Source: Brevibacterium spongiae (GTDB lineage Bacteria; Actinomycetota; Actinomycetes; Actinomycetales; Brevibacteriaceae). From it: a stretch of DNA of 64,000 nucleotides. The notes beneath the pieces were generated by a model, which was not told where the DNA came from, made no database searches, and saw nothing but the letters and a program-made list of their open reading frames with translations. Positions 25,329-33,657 of this stretch are shown here, one piece after another; the stretch's first letter is position 1; each line of letters starts with the position of its first letter. The DNA is taken from contig NZ_CP093443.1 in assembly GCF_026168515.1 (NCBI RefSeq), forward strand, positions 62,001 to 126,000, in the 5' to 3' direction. The position numbers were made by a program, and so were the translations under genes.

Positions 25329-26939
25329 TCAGCTGTCGTCGTCCTCGATCAGACGGCGCACGTCTTCCTGTGTTTTGACCTCACCCTTCTTCGCCGCCTC
25401 GACGACCTTCTCGTGCTGCTCATCTGTGACGACTGGGACCTCTTCGCCATTGCAGTCGACGATCTTGCCGTCCTTGACCATGTCGCCCTCGGCGAGAACG
25501 GGCTCATTGTCGAGAAGTCGCTGCAGCTCTTCCTTGCGAATGACCCGCCCGGTGCCGGCCACGAAGACCGACCGATCCGACCGATCCTTCGTCTTCACTC
25601 CGATGTGGTTGAAGACGAGGTTGAGCAGCACCGCCATCAGCGTTGCCGAAGAGATGCCCGAGTGCAGGATGATGCCGACCCAAGCGGGGAAGGAGTTGTA
25701 GAACTCGGGTGTGACGACCGGGATGATTCCGAAGGCCAGCGACACCGCGACGATGATCATGTTGAGGTTGCCCTCGTAGTTGACCTTCGACAGCGTGCGA
25801 ATGCCCGACGCAGCGACCGTGCCGAAGAGGACGATGCCGGCACCACCGAGAACCGGAGTCGGCACCGCAGCGACCACACCACCCATCACCGGCAGCAGAC
25901 CGAGGACGACGAGGATCGCACCGCCGGCAGTGACCACGAAACGCGACTTCACACCGGTGATCGCCACCAGGCCGACATTCTGTGCGAAAGCCGACTGAGT
26001 GAACGAGTTGAAGATCGGCGATACCGCCGAGGACAGCATGTCGGCACGCAGGCCCGAGGCGATCCGCTTCGAATCGACCTTGCTGCGCACGATCTCGCCG
26101 ACAGCGATGATGTCCGCAGTCGTCTCGGCGAAAGTGACGATGATGACGATGAACATCGAGATGATCGCGGCAGCCGAGAATGTTGGCATACCAAACGCGA
26201 ATGGCTCGGGGAATGCGAAGACTCCGCGATCGAGTACATGCGAGAAATCCGCCCACCCGAAGATGAGGCATCCGATGGTGCCGAGCACAATGGCCAGCAG
26301 GATCGACAGCTGCGAGATCGCCGCCACCGGGACGCGGCTGAGGATGAGCACGATGGCCAAAGTCGCCACTGCGATGAGGATATTGCGGGCACTGCCGTAG
26401 TCAGCGGCTTCCGCGTCGCCGCCCATCGCCCAGCCCGCTGCCACGGGCATGAGCGACAAGCCGATCGTCGTGATGACCGTGCCGGTGACCACCGGTGGGA
26501 AGAACTTCACGATGAGCGCGAAGGCAGGGGCCACGAGGAGACCGATCACCGAGGCGACCAGGACCGAACCGAACACCGCAGGCAGACCCCCGCCGCCGGC
26601 CAGGATCGACGTCATCGTGGCTACTCCGGCGAACGAAACGCCCTGGACCAGCGGCAGCTGCGAGCCGAAGAACGGCACACCCACCGACTGCAGGATCGTT
26701 GCCAGGCCGCCCATGAACAGGCAGGACGCGATGAGTACGCTGATGCCGTTGCCATCGAGGCCGGCGGCGTTGCCGATGATGAGCGGCACGGCGATGATTC
26801 CGCCGTACATGGTCAGCACGTGTTGCAGTCCGTACGCGAAGGAGCTGCCGATCGGAAGGCGCTCGTCCTCGGGGCGCCGCGACTTGGATGTGACCGCCGA
26901 CGCGCGGCCCTTCTTAGGTGATTGGTTGGCTACCGACAT
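25329..26939 (-). CDS. NCS2 nucleobase:cation symporter (xanthine/uracil permease type)
   Basis: 536 aa, about fourteen membrane segments. Begins with GSSFAYGLQHVLTMYGGIIAVPLIIGNAAGL and has the NCS2 signature QNVGLVAITGVKSRFVVTAGGAILVVLGLLP; the transport motif residues Glu/Asp in the TFAETTADIIAVGEI region are present. The C terminus (about 460-536) is a soluble tail. ATG at 26939 with GGAGAGACAG before it. Divergent from the 8-oxoguanine deaminase gene, which suggests purine (xanthine/guanine/8-oxopurine) uptake. Confidence 0.9.
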   Translation of the reverse strand: MSVANQSPKKGRASAVTSKSRRPEDERLPIGSSFAYGLQHVLTMYGGIIAVPLIIGNAAGLDGNGISVLIASCLFMGGLATILQSVGVPFFGSQLPLVQGVSFAGVATMTSILAGGGGLPAVFGSVLVASVIGLLVAPAFALIVKFFPPVVTGTVITTIGLSLMPVAAGWAMGGDAEAADYGSARNILIAVATLAIVLILSRVPVAAISQLSILLAIVLGTIGCLIFGWADFSHVLDRGVFAFPEPFAFGMPTFSAAAIISMFIVIIVTFAETTADIIAVGEIVRSKVDSKRIASGLRADMLSSAVSPIFNSFTQSAFAQNVGLVAITGVKSRFVVTAGGAILVVLGLLPVMGGVVAAVPTPVLGGAGIVLFGTVAASGIRTLSKVNYEGNLNMIIVAVSLAFGIIPVVTPEFYNSFPAWVGIILHSGISSATLMAVLLNLVFNHIGVKTKDRSDRSVFVAGTGRVIRKEELQRLLDNEPVLAEGDMVKDGKIVDCNGEEVPVVTDEQHEKVVEAAKKGEVKTQEDVRRLIEDDDS

Positions 26940-27496
26940 CTGTCTCTCCGTTGAGTTGTCCTCGAACTCTTGCTGCTGTGCGCCGCTCGAACCGGTGGTG
27001 TGCCATATTTCATGCGGCAAGATCGGCGTGGGCACCACTGTGACCGAGGAATCGGCTTCAGAATTTCAAAGTGCGAAATGATATTTCCTTATCGCAGAAC
27101 TCTAAAGGAATACCATTCGACTCGCAATACGTTTTCGTGACCTGCAGCACATGCTAGAGTCGCATTCGTCGATGTGTTCGTCAAACGGCATTCTACTGAT
27201 CGTTCGCTCAGCTTGGTGGTTCTGAACCATCGTACAGTTGAGGCATTCGGTCCGTGTAGGCGGGCCGATCCGACAGCCCCGATCGAGTATTCCGTCCATA
27301 CGGGCGGATCGATCGGCCCGATTGATCCGGTGGCGCTGTCGCGCCGGCATCTGCACTCATGGACGAGACATCGGACGGCGGAGCAGCAGACGCCGAAAAA
27401 CCTGAGCTGGTGGCGTCAGCCCCAGCGTTGTCGCCCTCATCACAGGCCCTGCCTGATGAACGGCAGGCCGAGCTTCGAGGTCCGAAAGGCGACGAC
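26940..27496. other. purine-locus intergenic region, AT-rich
   Basis: 557 bases between divergent permease and deaminase genes. The centre (27061-27180) is clearly lower in G+C than the neighbourhood and probably holds both promoters. Short inverted repeats are visible (TTCCTT at 27085-27090 with AAGGAA at 27105-27110; ATTTC...GAAAT near 27063-27079). No convincing riboswitch or operator can be named. The last 138 bases are in frame with the deaminase but have no better start. Confidence 0.5.
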
Positions 27497-28957
27497 ATGA
27501 CAAACAGCACGACGGCCGACATCACAGCCGATACGACAGGCGGCGAGCACGCGAACGACCACCGACCCGGCGACCCGAGAGCCCGGCTGTGGCTGCGCGA
27601 TCCCTTGGCCGTCCACCTCGGTGCCGGCGTCGATCCCGATCAGGCAGCCCGCGGAATCGTCATCGACCGGTCCACGGGAACCATCGTCGAGCTCGTTCCC
27701 GCAGGTGGCGAACTGAGGGGCTTCCTCGGCGAAGTCATCGATGCCTCCGGCCACGTCATCACGCCCGGGCTCATCAACACCCACCACCACTTCTACCAAA
27801 CACTGACCCGCGCTTGGGCGCCCGTGGCGGATCTGCCGCTGTTCGGGTGGCTGCAGAACCTCTATCCGGTGTGGGCGAGACTGACTCCGCGCGCCCTCGA
27901 ACTCGCCACGACCGTGGCCATGGCCGAACTGCTCGAATCCGGGTGCACCACCGCCGCCGACCACCACTACCTCTTCCCGACCGGCATGGACGAAGCCATC
28001 GACGTCCAAGTCGACGTCGTCCGCAAACTCGGCATGCGCGCCATGCTCACCCGCGGGTCGATGTCACTGGGAGAGAAGGACGGCGGCCTGCCGCCGCAGG
28101 AGACCGTCCAAGACGCCGAGGTGATCCTCGCCGACTCCCGTCGCCTCGTGGAGACGTACCACGAACGCGGCGAGGGGGCGCAGATCCAGATCGCCTTCGC
28201 TCCCTGCTCCCCGTTCTCGGTGACCACCGAACTCATGCGCGAGTCCGCGACGCTCGCCACCGAGCTCGACGTCCGCCTCCACACCCACCTGGCGGAGACC
28301 ATCGACGAAGAGGACTTCTGCCGCGAGACCTTCGGCATGCGCACCGTCGACTACCTCGAATCCGTCGGCTGGCTCGGCGACCGGGCGTGGCTGGCCCACG
28401 GAGTCCACTTCGATGACGAGGAGATCGCCCGCCTCGGTGCCGCCGGCGCCTCAGTCGCGCACTGCCCGACCTCGAACATGCGTCTGGCCTCGGGCATCGC
28501 CCGCGCCGTCGAACTCGAGGACGCCGGAGTCAACGTCGGCCTCGGCGTCGACGGATCGGCCTCGAACGACGCCTCGAACCTCATCCGCGAGGTCCGTCAG
28601 GCCCTCTACATCCAACGACTGCGCTACGGCACCGAGGCGGTCACCTGCGACCGCGTCCTCGACTGGGCAACGAAGGGCTCGGCGGCCGCACTCGGCCGGG
28701 GAGACATCGGCACCATCGCGGTGGGCAAGCGAGCCGATCTGGCGATGTTCCGCCTCGACGGGCTCGCGTTCTCCGGCTCCCACGACCCGATCCCCGCGCT
28801 CGTCCTCTGCGGCGCGGAGAAGGCCGACCGGGTCATGGTCGACGGGCAGTGGCGGGTCATCGACGGTCACGCGATCGGCGCGGATGGGATCGAACTCGAC
28901 AAGGAGGCCCTCATCGCCGCCCATCAGGAGGAGGCGCGCCGCCTCGTTGCGGGATGA
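27497..28957 (+). CDS. 8-oxoguanine deaminase (amidohydrolase family)
   Basis: 486 aa. Amidohydrolase TIM barrel with the metal site HHH in GLINTHHHFYQTLTRAW (about 90-106), then CTTAADHHYLFP, THLAETIDEEDFCRETFG and LAHGVHFDDEEIARL, CPTSNMRLASG and GLGVDGSASNDASNL. This order matches the ATZ/TRZ-like 8-oxoguanine/isocytosine deaminases. It would convert 8-oxoguanine to urate for purine salvage, matching the divergent permease. The ATG at 27497 has a moderate AAAGG site; the longer frame from 27359 would add an unconserved tail. Confidence 0.87.
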   Translation: MTNSTTADITADTTGGEHANDHRPGDPRARLWLRDPLAVHLGAGVDPDQAARGIVIDRSTGTIVELVPAGGELRGFLGEVIDASGHVITPGLINTHHHFYQTLTRAWAPVADLPLFGWLQNLYPVWARLTPRALELATTVAMAELLESGCTTAADHHYLFPTGMDEAIDVQVDVVRKLGMRAMLTRGSMSLGEKDGGLPPQETVQDAEVILADSRRLVETYHERGEGAQIQIAFAPCSPFSVTTELMRESATLATELDVRLHTHLAETIDEEDFCRETFGMRTVDYLESVGWLGDRAWLAHGVHFDDEEIARLGAAGASVAHCPTSNMRLASGIARAVELEDAGVNVGLGVDGSASNDASNLIREVRQALYIQRLRYGTEAVTCDRVLDWATKGSAAALGRGDIGTIAVGKRADLAMFRLDGLAFSGSHDPIPALVLCGAEKADRVMVDGQWRVIDGHAIGADGIELDKEALIAAHQEEARRLVAG

Positions 28958-29019
28958 GCGGAAGGCCGCGGCCGCCTCGGCGTCGCTGATCTGCGGCTAC
29001 CGGTGCGGGGCCTTGCCGC

Positions 29020-29505
29020 TCAGTTCTCGGGCTTGCGGAACACCTCGCGCAGGTGATCGCCGGTGAGGAAGTCGCCGACGCCGATCATGACGAGGCTGAA
29101 CACGATCTGCTCGGTGATCATCCACACCGGGTAGAGGCCGGGAATCGCGGCCATGACAAGCGTGATGACGGGGAAGATCTGCGTGAACAGGCGCAGGCGC
29201 TGGTAGCCCCAGTAGAAGCCCTTCGTTGCCCGCCAGAAGAAGTAGAACAGGGTCGCGGTCATGCCGAGGACGACGACGGTGCGCATCCACACGGCGAACG
29301 GCACCGGCTCCCCGGCGCGGGCGATGATGATCGCGTAGACCACGGCACCGAAGCCGAGGACGAGCTCGAAGATCAGCAGCCAGGTGATCCACGCGAGGGC
29401 GCGCTTCGTCTTCGGATGCTCGAGCCCCTCGCGCGGCACGACAAGACCCGCCTTGCTGCCGCCGGCGATGCGGTCGATCTTCGAGAACACATTCTCCATA
29501 GCCAT
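29020..29505 (-). CDS. small membrane protein, unknown function
   Basis: 161 aa, three to four membrane segments (about 38-60, 72-90, 108-130) after a short soluble N terminus. No family motif recognised. MAMENVFSKI and MENVFSKI are both possible starts and there is no clear ribosome site. Convergent with the deaminase gene and divergent from the DUF2871 gene. Nothing supports a function. Confidence 0.7.
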   Translation of the reverse strand: MAMENVFSKIDRIAGGSKAGLVVPREGLEHPKTKRALAWITWLLIFELVLGFGAVVYAIIIARAGEPVPFAVWMRTVVVLGMTATLFYFFWRATKGFYWGYQRLRLFTQIFPVITLVMAAIPGLYPVWMITEQIVFSLVMIGVGDFLTGDHLREVFRKPEN

Positions 29506-29650
29506 GCGTTCAGGCTAACCCCGTCACGCCCCTGAGACCGGCCGATTCGGGGTCTGGAGGGGTGTGAGGGCAAACATCAATCGAAAGTTGGATTCCGAGT
29601 TCAATCCTGCGGGTCAGGGATCCGCGCTCGCGAACTGATGAAGTGGAAGC

Positions 29651-30103
29651 ATGAAGAAGATATTCAACGCAGCTTTCACGTACATGATCATCGGTGTCCT
29701 CGCCGGACTGTTCTATCGCGAGTTCACCAAGGCCAACGACTTCCCGGAGGGGCAGTTCACCCAGCTCGGCGTGGTCCACACCCACGTGCTCACACTCGGA
29801 TTCATCGTCCTGCTCATCGTCCTCGCCCTCGATAAGGTGTTCGGACTGTCCGGGACGAAGCTCTTCACCTGGTTCTTCTGGCTCTACAACGTCGGCGTCG
29901 TGCTCACCGCGGGCATGATGGTCTGGCACGGATCGCTCACCGTCCTCGGCGAGGAGTCCAACGCCATGATCGCCGGCATCGCCGGACTCGGCCACATCGC
30001 GCTGTCCGTCAGCCTCGTCCTGTTCTTCCTCTCCCTGCGGGGCAAGATCGTGGCCGGCAAGGCGACCACCAACAGCGCCGGAGCAGCCTCGATCGAGAAC
30101 TGA
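29651..30103 (+). CDS. DUF2871-family membrane protein
   Basis: 150 aa, four membrane segments. Conserved-looking text is MKKIFNAAFTYMIIGVLAGLFYREFTK and GVVHTHVLTLGFIVLLIVLALDKVF, with His in the second helix, and GLGHIALSVSLVLFF in the last. The paired membrane His residues (VVHTH, GH) could bind a metal or heme; that is inference from position only. Function unknown. A hairpin terminator follows at 30171. Confidence 0.78.
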   Translation: MKKIFNAAFTYMIIGVLAGLFYREFTKANDFPEGQFTQLGVVHTHVLTLGFIVLLIVLALDKVFGLSGTKLFTWFFWLYNVGVVLTAGMMVWHGSLTVLGEESNAMIAGIAGLGHIALSVSLVLFFLSLRGKIVAGKATTNSAGAASIEN

Positions 30104-30170
30104 GCTGGCCAGCTCCTCCTGCTCAGGGCAGGAGGCATCGCAACAGGCTGATCCTCGCCGAGGCGGGGCC

Positions 30171-30207
30171 GGGCCCGCGTCTGACGACATCGTCGTGGCG
30201 CGGGCCC
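30171..30207. terminator. terminator hairpin
   Basis: GGGCCCGCG at 30171-30179 pairs with CGCGGGCCC at 30199-30207. An inner stem ACGAC/GTCGT (30184-30188/30192-30196) lies inside the loop. It sits between the convergent DUF2871 and MerR genes and can serve both strands. Confidence 0.75.
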
Positions 30208-30235
30208 GTTCGCATTCTCGTCCGGTGAGTCGGCT

Positions 30236-31042
30236 TCACCTCGCGATGGGCTGCTGAAGTTCGACCACCCAGCCCGAGCCGTCGGAACCGTCGGCGTCTG
30301 CGTCAGTTTCGAGGTAGACCTCCCGGCACGGTCCGGACAGCGAATAGCCCTGGGTGAGGCACCACTCGCTCAGATGCTGCCAGCTGGCACCGATGTGACT
30401 CATCGATCCTTCATGGATGAGAGTCGCGGCTTCAGCAGAGGGCAGCTCGGTGAAATGCAGGTTGGAGATCTCCTGGCCGGTGTCGACTCGATACCCGCAG
30501 GTGACCTCGGTGCCGTGTCCGGTGTCGGTGTAGAGGCCGACGCCCACTCCGTGTCGAGTACCTGCCTCGGCGAGAGTGGTTGCGACCTCACCGAACAGCG
30601 GACCGATCTCAGTGGTGTCGAACGGCGGTTCCCCGAGGACCAGGGCGCGGCCGAGAACTCGCTCGGCGGGCAGGTCCTTGATGATGCAGTCTGGGTGATC
30701 CATGGTCGTCCTTTCGATCAGCGTCAGCCGAAATTCGACTTCGGCCAACTTTGCTGCTGCGGCCGTCTGTTCGGCGCGCAGCTGGTGACGACGCAGGTTG
30801 AGCATGTCGGACAGCGCGGAGGTGCTGAGCTGCGCGTCGAGCAGTTCGCTGACCTTCCGCAGCGAGATCCCCAAAGCATTGAGCGCCATGATCCTGTTGA
30901 GCCGTAGCAACTGGCCGACAGTGTAGCTTCTGTGGCCGGTGAACCTGTCGACCGAGTTCGGAATCAGCAGACCGAGCGACTCGTAGTGCCGGAGCATGCG
31001 CACCGACACCTGTCCGAGCCGTGCGAACTCACCGATCTTCAT
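30236..31042 (-). CDS. MerR-family regulator with GyrI-like effector domain
   Basis: 268 aa. N-terminal MerR helix-turn-helix: MKIGEFARLGQVSVRMLRHYESLGLL (1-26), DRFTGHRSYTVGQLLRLNRI, then a coiled coil to about 110. The C-terminal half (about 120-268) is a GyrI/BmrR-type ligand domain ending in EVYLET. No Cys cluster for metals, so it is a drug or small-molecule sensor. The start at 31042 has GGGAGG before it; the upstream extension of the frame is not needed. Divergent from the amidotransferase gene across 107 bases. Confidence 0.9.
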   Translation of the reverse strand: MKIGEFARLGQVSVRMLRHYESLGLLIPNSVDRFTGHRSYTVGQLLRLNRIMALNALGISLRKVSELLDAQLSTSALSDMLNLRRHQLRAEQTAAAAKLAEVEFRLTLIERTTMDHPDCIIKDLPAERVLGRALVLGEPPFDTTEIGPLFGEVATTLAEAGTRHGVGVGLYTDTGHGTEVTCGYRVDTGQEISNLHFTELPSAEAATLIHEGSMSHIGASWQHLSEWCLTQGYSLSGPCREVYLETDADADGSDGSGWVVELQQPIAR

Positions 31043-31149
31043 GGGCCCTCCCTTCGTCGTCATCGACAGTTCACCACCTGCCACAGTGTCAGATGCAAGA
31101 GCGATTCCTGTGCCACCAGTATCCCCGCCCGATGGGCCACAATGGTGCC

Positions 31150-31953
31150 ATGAGCACTGTGCGTATCCTCGTCATCGAACACGAACGCGGCACCGGACCC
31201 GAGCGCTTCGGGCGGTGGTTGGAAGAATCCGGCGCCGAGGTGGTGGTGACCCGCCCGTACCTCGGCGAGGTCATCCCCGCCGAGGCGCTCACTGCCGAGG
31301 CGCTCCCCGCCAGGGCACTCAACCGCGATCCGAATGCTCCCGCGGCCGGTTCGGCCGGTTCCTTTGATGCCCTCATCGTCCTCGGTGGGGCCGCCGGCCC
31401 CCTCGAAGACGCCGACAATCCCTGGTTCCCCAAGGTCAGGGACCTGCTTCGGGCCTCGATCGACGGTGAGTTCCCGAGTCTGAACATCTGCCTCGGCGGA
31501 GAGATGCTCGCCGTCGCGGGCGACGCCCCCATCACTCGGCGGGCGCACCCGCAGATCGGGATCTACGAGCTTGAGACCACCTCGGCGGGGGAGGCGGATC
31601 CGGTGTTCGGGTCACTGTCGGATCGAGCGCTGCCGTCGGTGCTCTTCCACCAGGAGGAGATGGCGCTGCCCGCAGGTGCCGAACTCCTGATCACGGGCTC
31701 GGACGCTCCCGTCCAGGCCTTCCGCCTCGGCGAATTCGCGTGGGGGACGCAGTTCCATCCCGAGACCGACGCTGCGCAGGTCACACGCTGGCTGGGAGGC
31801 AACGACCTCGCACTGCCGGCAGGCAAGACCGAGGAGTCGATCATCGCGGAGGTCGAGGACGCCGACGAGGAACTCCAAAATGCCGGTCGGGCTCTGGCCG
31901 GCGCGTTCGTCGAATTCCTGGTTCGGCGCAGTTCTCAATCGGTTAGGGCCTAG
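31150..31953 (+). CDS. class I glutamine amidotransferase-domain protein
   Basis: 267 aa. Nucleophile Cys in SLNICLGGEMLAVA (about 116), with Glu after LGG where GATase1 proteins normally have Gln. The catalytic His-Glu is in GTQFHPETD (about 198-206). Near the N terminus the sequence LIVLGGAAGPLEDADNPWFP is typical of the stand-alone GMP-synthase-like GATases. An Ala/Glu repeat (AEALTAEALPARAL) sits near 44-57. Function unknown; several paralogous roles (gamma-glutamyl hydrolase type) are possible. The stop codon lies inside a tandem repeat. Confidence 0.83.
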   Translation: MSTVRILVIEHERGTGPERFGRWLEESGAEVVVTRPYLGEVIPAEALTAEALPARALNRDPNAPAAGSAGSFDALIVLGGAAGPLEDADNPWFPKVRDLLRASIDGEFPSLNICLGGEMLAVAGDAPITRRAHPQIGIYELETTSAGEADPVFGSLSDRALPSVLFHQEEMALPAGAELLITGSDAPVQAFRLGEFAWGTQFHPETDAAQVTRWLGGNDLALPAGKTEESIIAEVEDADEELQNAGRALAGAFVEFLVRRSSQSVRA

Positions 31954-31991
31954 CTCGGTCGCGGTCGGTTACGGCCTAGCTCGGTCGCGGT
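31940..31991. repeat. 26-bp tandem duplication across a stop codon
   Basis: 31940-31965 and 31966-31991 are the same 26 bases with one mismatch. The first copy contains the amidotransferase stop TAG. Confidence 0.85.
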
Positions 31992-32007
31992 GCCTTGATC
32001 GCGAGAC

Positions 32008-32049
32008 CTCGAACCTGGCGCCTCGAACCTGGTGCCTTGAACCGGGCAC
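32008..32049. repeat. 14-bp tandem repeat, three copies
   Basis: Units at 32008-32021, 32022-32035 and 32036-32049 share CTCGAACCTGG-like sequence, the third with several changes. Another degenerate CACCCCGGTGAGGG pair lies at about 32115-32150. Confidence 0.8.
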
Positions 32050-32072
32050 TCTGCGTCGGAAGAGGCAGGAAC

Positions 32073-32109
32073 GCGCGAAGGCTGCGGACTCAGTCCGCAG
32101 CCTTCGCGC
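32073..32109. terminator. bidirectional terminator palindrome
   Basis: Near-perfect 37-base palindrome: GCGCGAAGGCTGCGG at 32073-32087 pairs with the complement at 32095-32109, loop of seven bases. It lies between the convergent amidotransferase gene and the secreted-protein operon. Confidence 0.85.
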
Positions 32110-32206
32110 TTGATCACCCCGGTGAGGGCCTGTTCCACCCCGGTGAGGGGCTTCGCCTCGGTGGACGGTGCCGCCTCGGTGAGGTCTTACCGTCTCCCGC
32201 GGCTGA

Positions 32207-33046
32207 TCAGTCGGCCTTCTTGAGCTTCTGATCGGTGTTCGAGTAGCTGATCGAATCGGCGGTCGAGCCGACGAGGCCCATCGTCACACGCAGCAGACCG
32301 GGTTCGACGTCATCCATGGGCGGCGGGGTCTCCGGGCCGATGGTCAGCGACTTCCCGTCCTTCGTCGTGGCGGTGATCGACCCGATGTAGGTAGTGACAT
32401 CGCCACTGAGCGTCATCGTGTCGGCCTTCGTCACCAGACCATGGTCCTCCTCGGGCGGTTTCACGGTGAGTGAGAAGCCGGTGATCTTGATCTCATCGGC
32501 CTGGATCTTCAGCACCACGATGCTTCCGCCGTCAGCGGTGGGCACCGAAACGAACGAGATTCCTTTGAGGCCCTTGAACGATAGGCCATCGGAGCCCATG
32601 GCGGCCGGAGTCTTCGTGAAGATCGGAGCATTCTCGTCCATCTGTGCCTCGGACGGGAATTCCCCGTTGCCCTCTTCGTCCGAATCCTCATCCGGGTCCT
32701 CGGTCGGGTCGTCGCTGGGCTCATCGAGCCCCAGGCCACCGGGGTCCGTGGGTTCCTCCGATGGTTCCTCCGTCGGCTCCTCGCTCGGTTCATCCGTGGG
32801 TCCAGGTGCCGGCAGCGACGGATCCGAGGTCGGCCGATCGCTCGGCTTCACCGGCATTCCGGGCGACACGGTCTTCGCAGGTGCCGGGTCCTTGACCTTG
32901 GCAGAATCCTCGTCATCGCAAGTGCCCACGAGTGAGCACAGCGGCGACGAGTGAGCGGCTGCAACCGATCCCGCCCCGAGAGTCGTCGGGAGGATCAGGA
33001 CAGCTGCCGCCAGGATTGAGGCCGTGCGGCGGCTGGGTGCCCTCAT
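32207..33046 (-). CDS. secreted protein with acidic Pro/Ser/Glu linker, unknown function
   Basis: 279 aa. Signal peptide in the first ~32 residues (MRAPSRRTASILAAAVLILP, cleavage near AHS). A single Cys pair (PLCSLVGTC) follows. Residues about 60-130 are a Pro/Glu/Asp/Ser linker with EPSEEPT repeats. A C-terminal beta-rich domain of about 140 residues includes GLSFKGLKGISFVSVPTADGG. Its ATG overlaps the DUF6114 stop (ATGA), so it is the third gene of that operon. I do not recognise the C-terminal domain; an exported partner of DUF6114/DUF6230 is inferred. Confidence 0.8.
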   Translation of the reverse strand: MRAPSRRTASILAAAVLILPTTLGAGSVAAAHSSPLCSLVGTCDDEDSAKVKDPAPAKTVSPGMPVKPSDRPTSDPSLPAPGPTDEPSEEPTEEPSEEPTDPGGLGLDEPSDDPTEDPDEDSDEEGNGEFPSEAQMDENAPIFTKTPAAMGSDGLSFKGLKGISFVSVPTADGGSIVVLKIQADEIKITGFSLTVKPPEEDHGLVTKADTMTLSGDVTTYIGSITATTKDGKSLTIGPETPPPMDDVEPGLLRVTMGLVGSTADSISYSNTDQKLKKAD

Positions 33047-33657
33047 GCAGTCTCCCCCTCAGCGGCTTCGGATTCCTTCGGTCCGCGCGGTCCCATCCAG
33101 GCGATCACGAGGATCGCCCCGATGGTGGACAGCAGCATGCCGATGATGAACCCGCCGAGGTTCACTCCGATGAGTGAATAGACTGCGAGGACGAGGCCGA
33201 TGATCCCGTAGAAGACATGGTGCGTGGGCCGGAAGATCGACAGCAGGGCGAGCACGACGATGACGATCGGAATGACAGTCGCCTGCAGTCCCTCGATGCC
33301 GAACTGAATCTGCATGTTGCCCAGGTCCAGCTGACCGGAGAAGAACAGTTCGATTCCGCCGAGAATGGCGAGCACACCCCCGATGAAGGGGCGCTGCCGA
33401 CGCCAATGCTTGAACCCTCGACGTTTCTCGGCGCCTTCGGTCATCTCGGCCTCCTCGCTGCGCTCGGCATCCCCCGCCTCCGGCGTCGCGACGGCGAATT
33501 CTGCCGTCTCGACGCCGGATTCGAGGTGGTGACTCTGCTCATCGGCGCGTCGACTCCGCCGGGACAGCGCAAGCAGGCTCGTCTTCTGCACGGTGGCCTC
33601 CTGTTCGGCGGCCTCCCGTTCAGGGGTCGGCTGCCCGTTTGCTGCTGAGTCCTTCAT
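33043..33657 (-). CDS. DUF6114-family membrane protein
   Basis: 204 aa from the ATG at 33657, which shares one base with the DUF6230 stop (TGATG). A charged cytoplasmic N terminus (about 1-80) precedes FKHWRRQRPFIGGVLAILGGIELFFSG and four membrane segments: FIGGVLAILGGIELF, VIPIVIVVLALLSIF, VFYGIIGLVLAVYSLIGVN and GGFIIGMLLSTIGAILVIAWMGP. DUF6114 and DUF6230 genes occur side by side across actinobacteria with no assigned function. The extended acidic/basic N terminus looks longer than the family core. Confidence 0.82.
   Translation of the reverse strand: MKDSAANGQPTPEREAAEQEATVQKTSLLALSRRSRRADEQSHHLESGVETAEFAVATPEAGDAERSEEAEMTEGAEKRRGFKHWRRQRPFIGGVLAILGGIELFFSGQLDLGNMQIQFGIEGLQATVIPIVIVVLALLSIFRPTHHVFYGIIGLVLAVYSLIGVNLGGFIIGMLLSTIGAILVIAWMGPRGPKESEAAEGETA

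Noticed and set aside
27061..27130. Guanine riboswitch between the purine permease and deaminase
   Set aside because: No pairing pattern or conserved core of the purine riboswitch was visible; only short inverted repeats.
29500..30240. 226-residue minus-strand frame opposite DUF2871
   Set aside because: Acidic, antisense to the membrane protein, and interrupted in its family context; no ribosome site.
31954..32206. Possible CRISPR-like array
   Set aside because: The repeats are adjacent tandem units of 14 and 26 bases with no spacers of constant length and no cas genes nearby.
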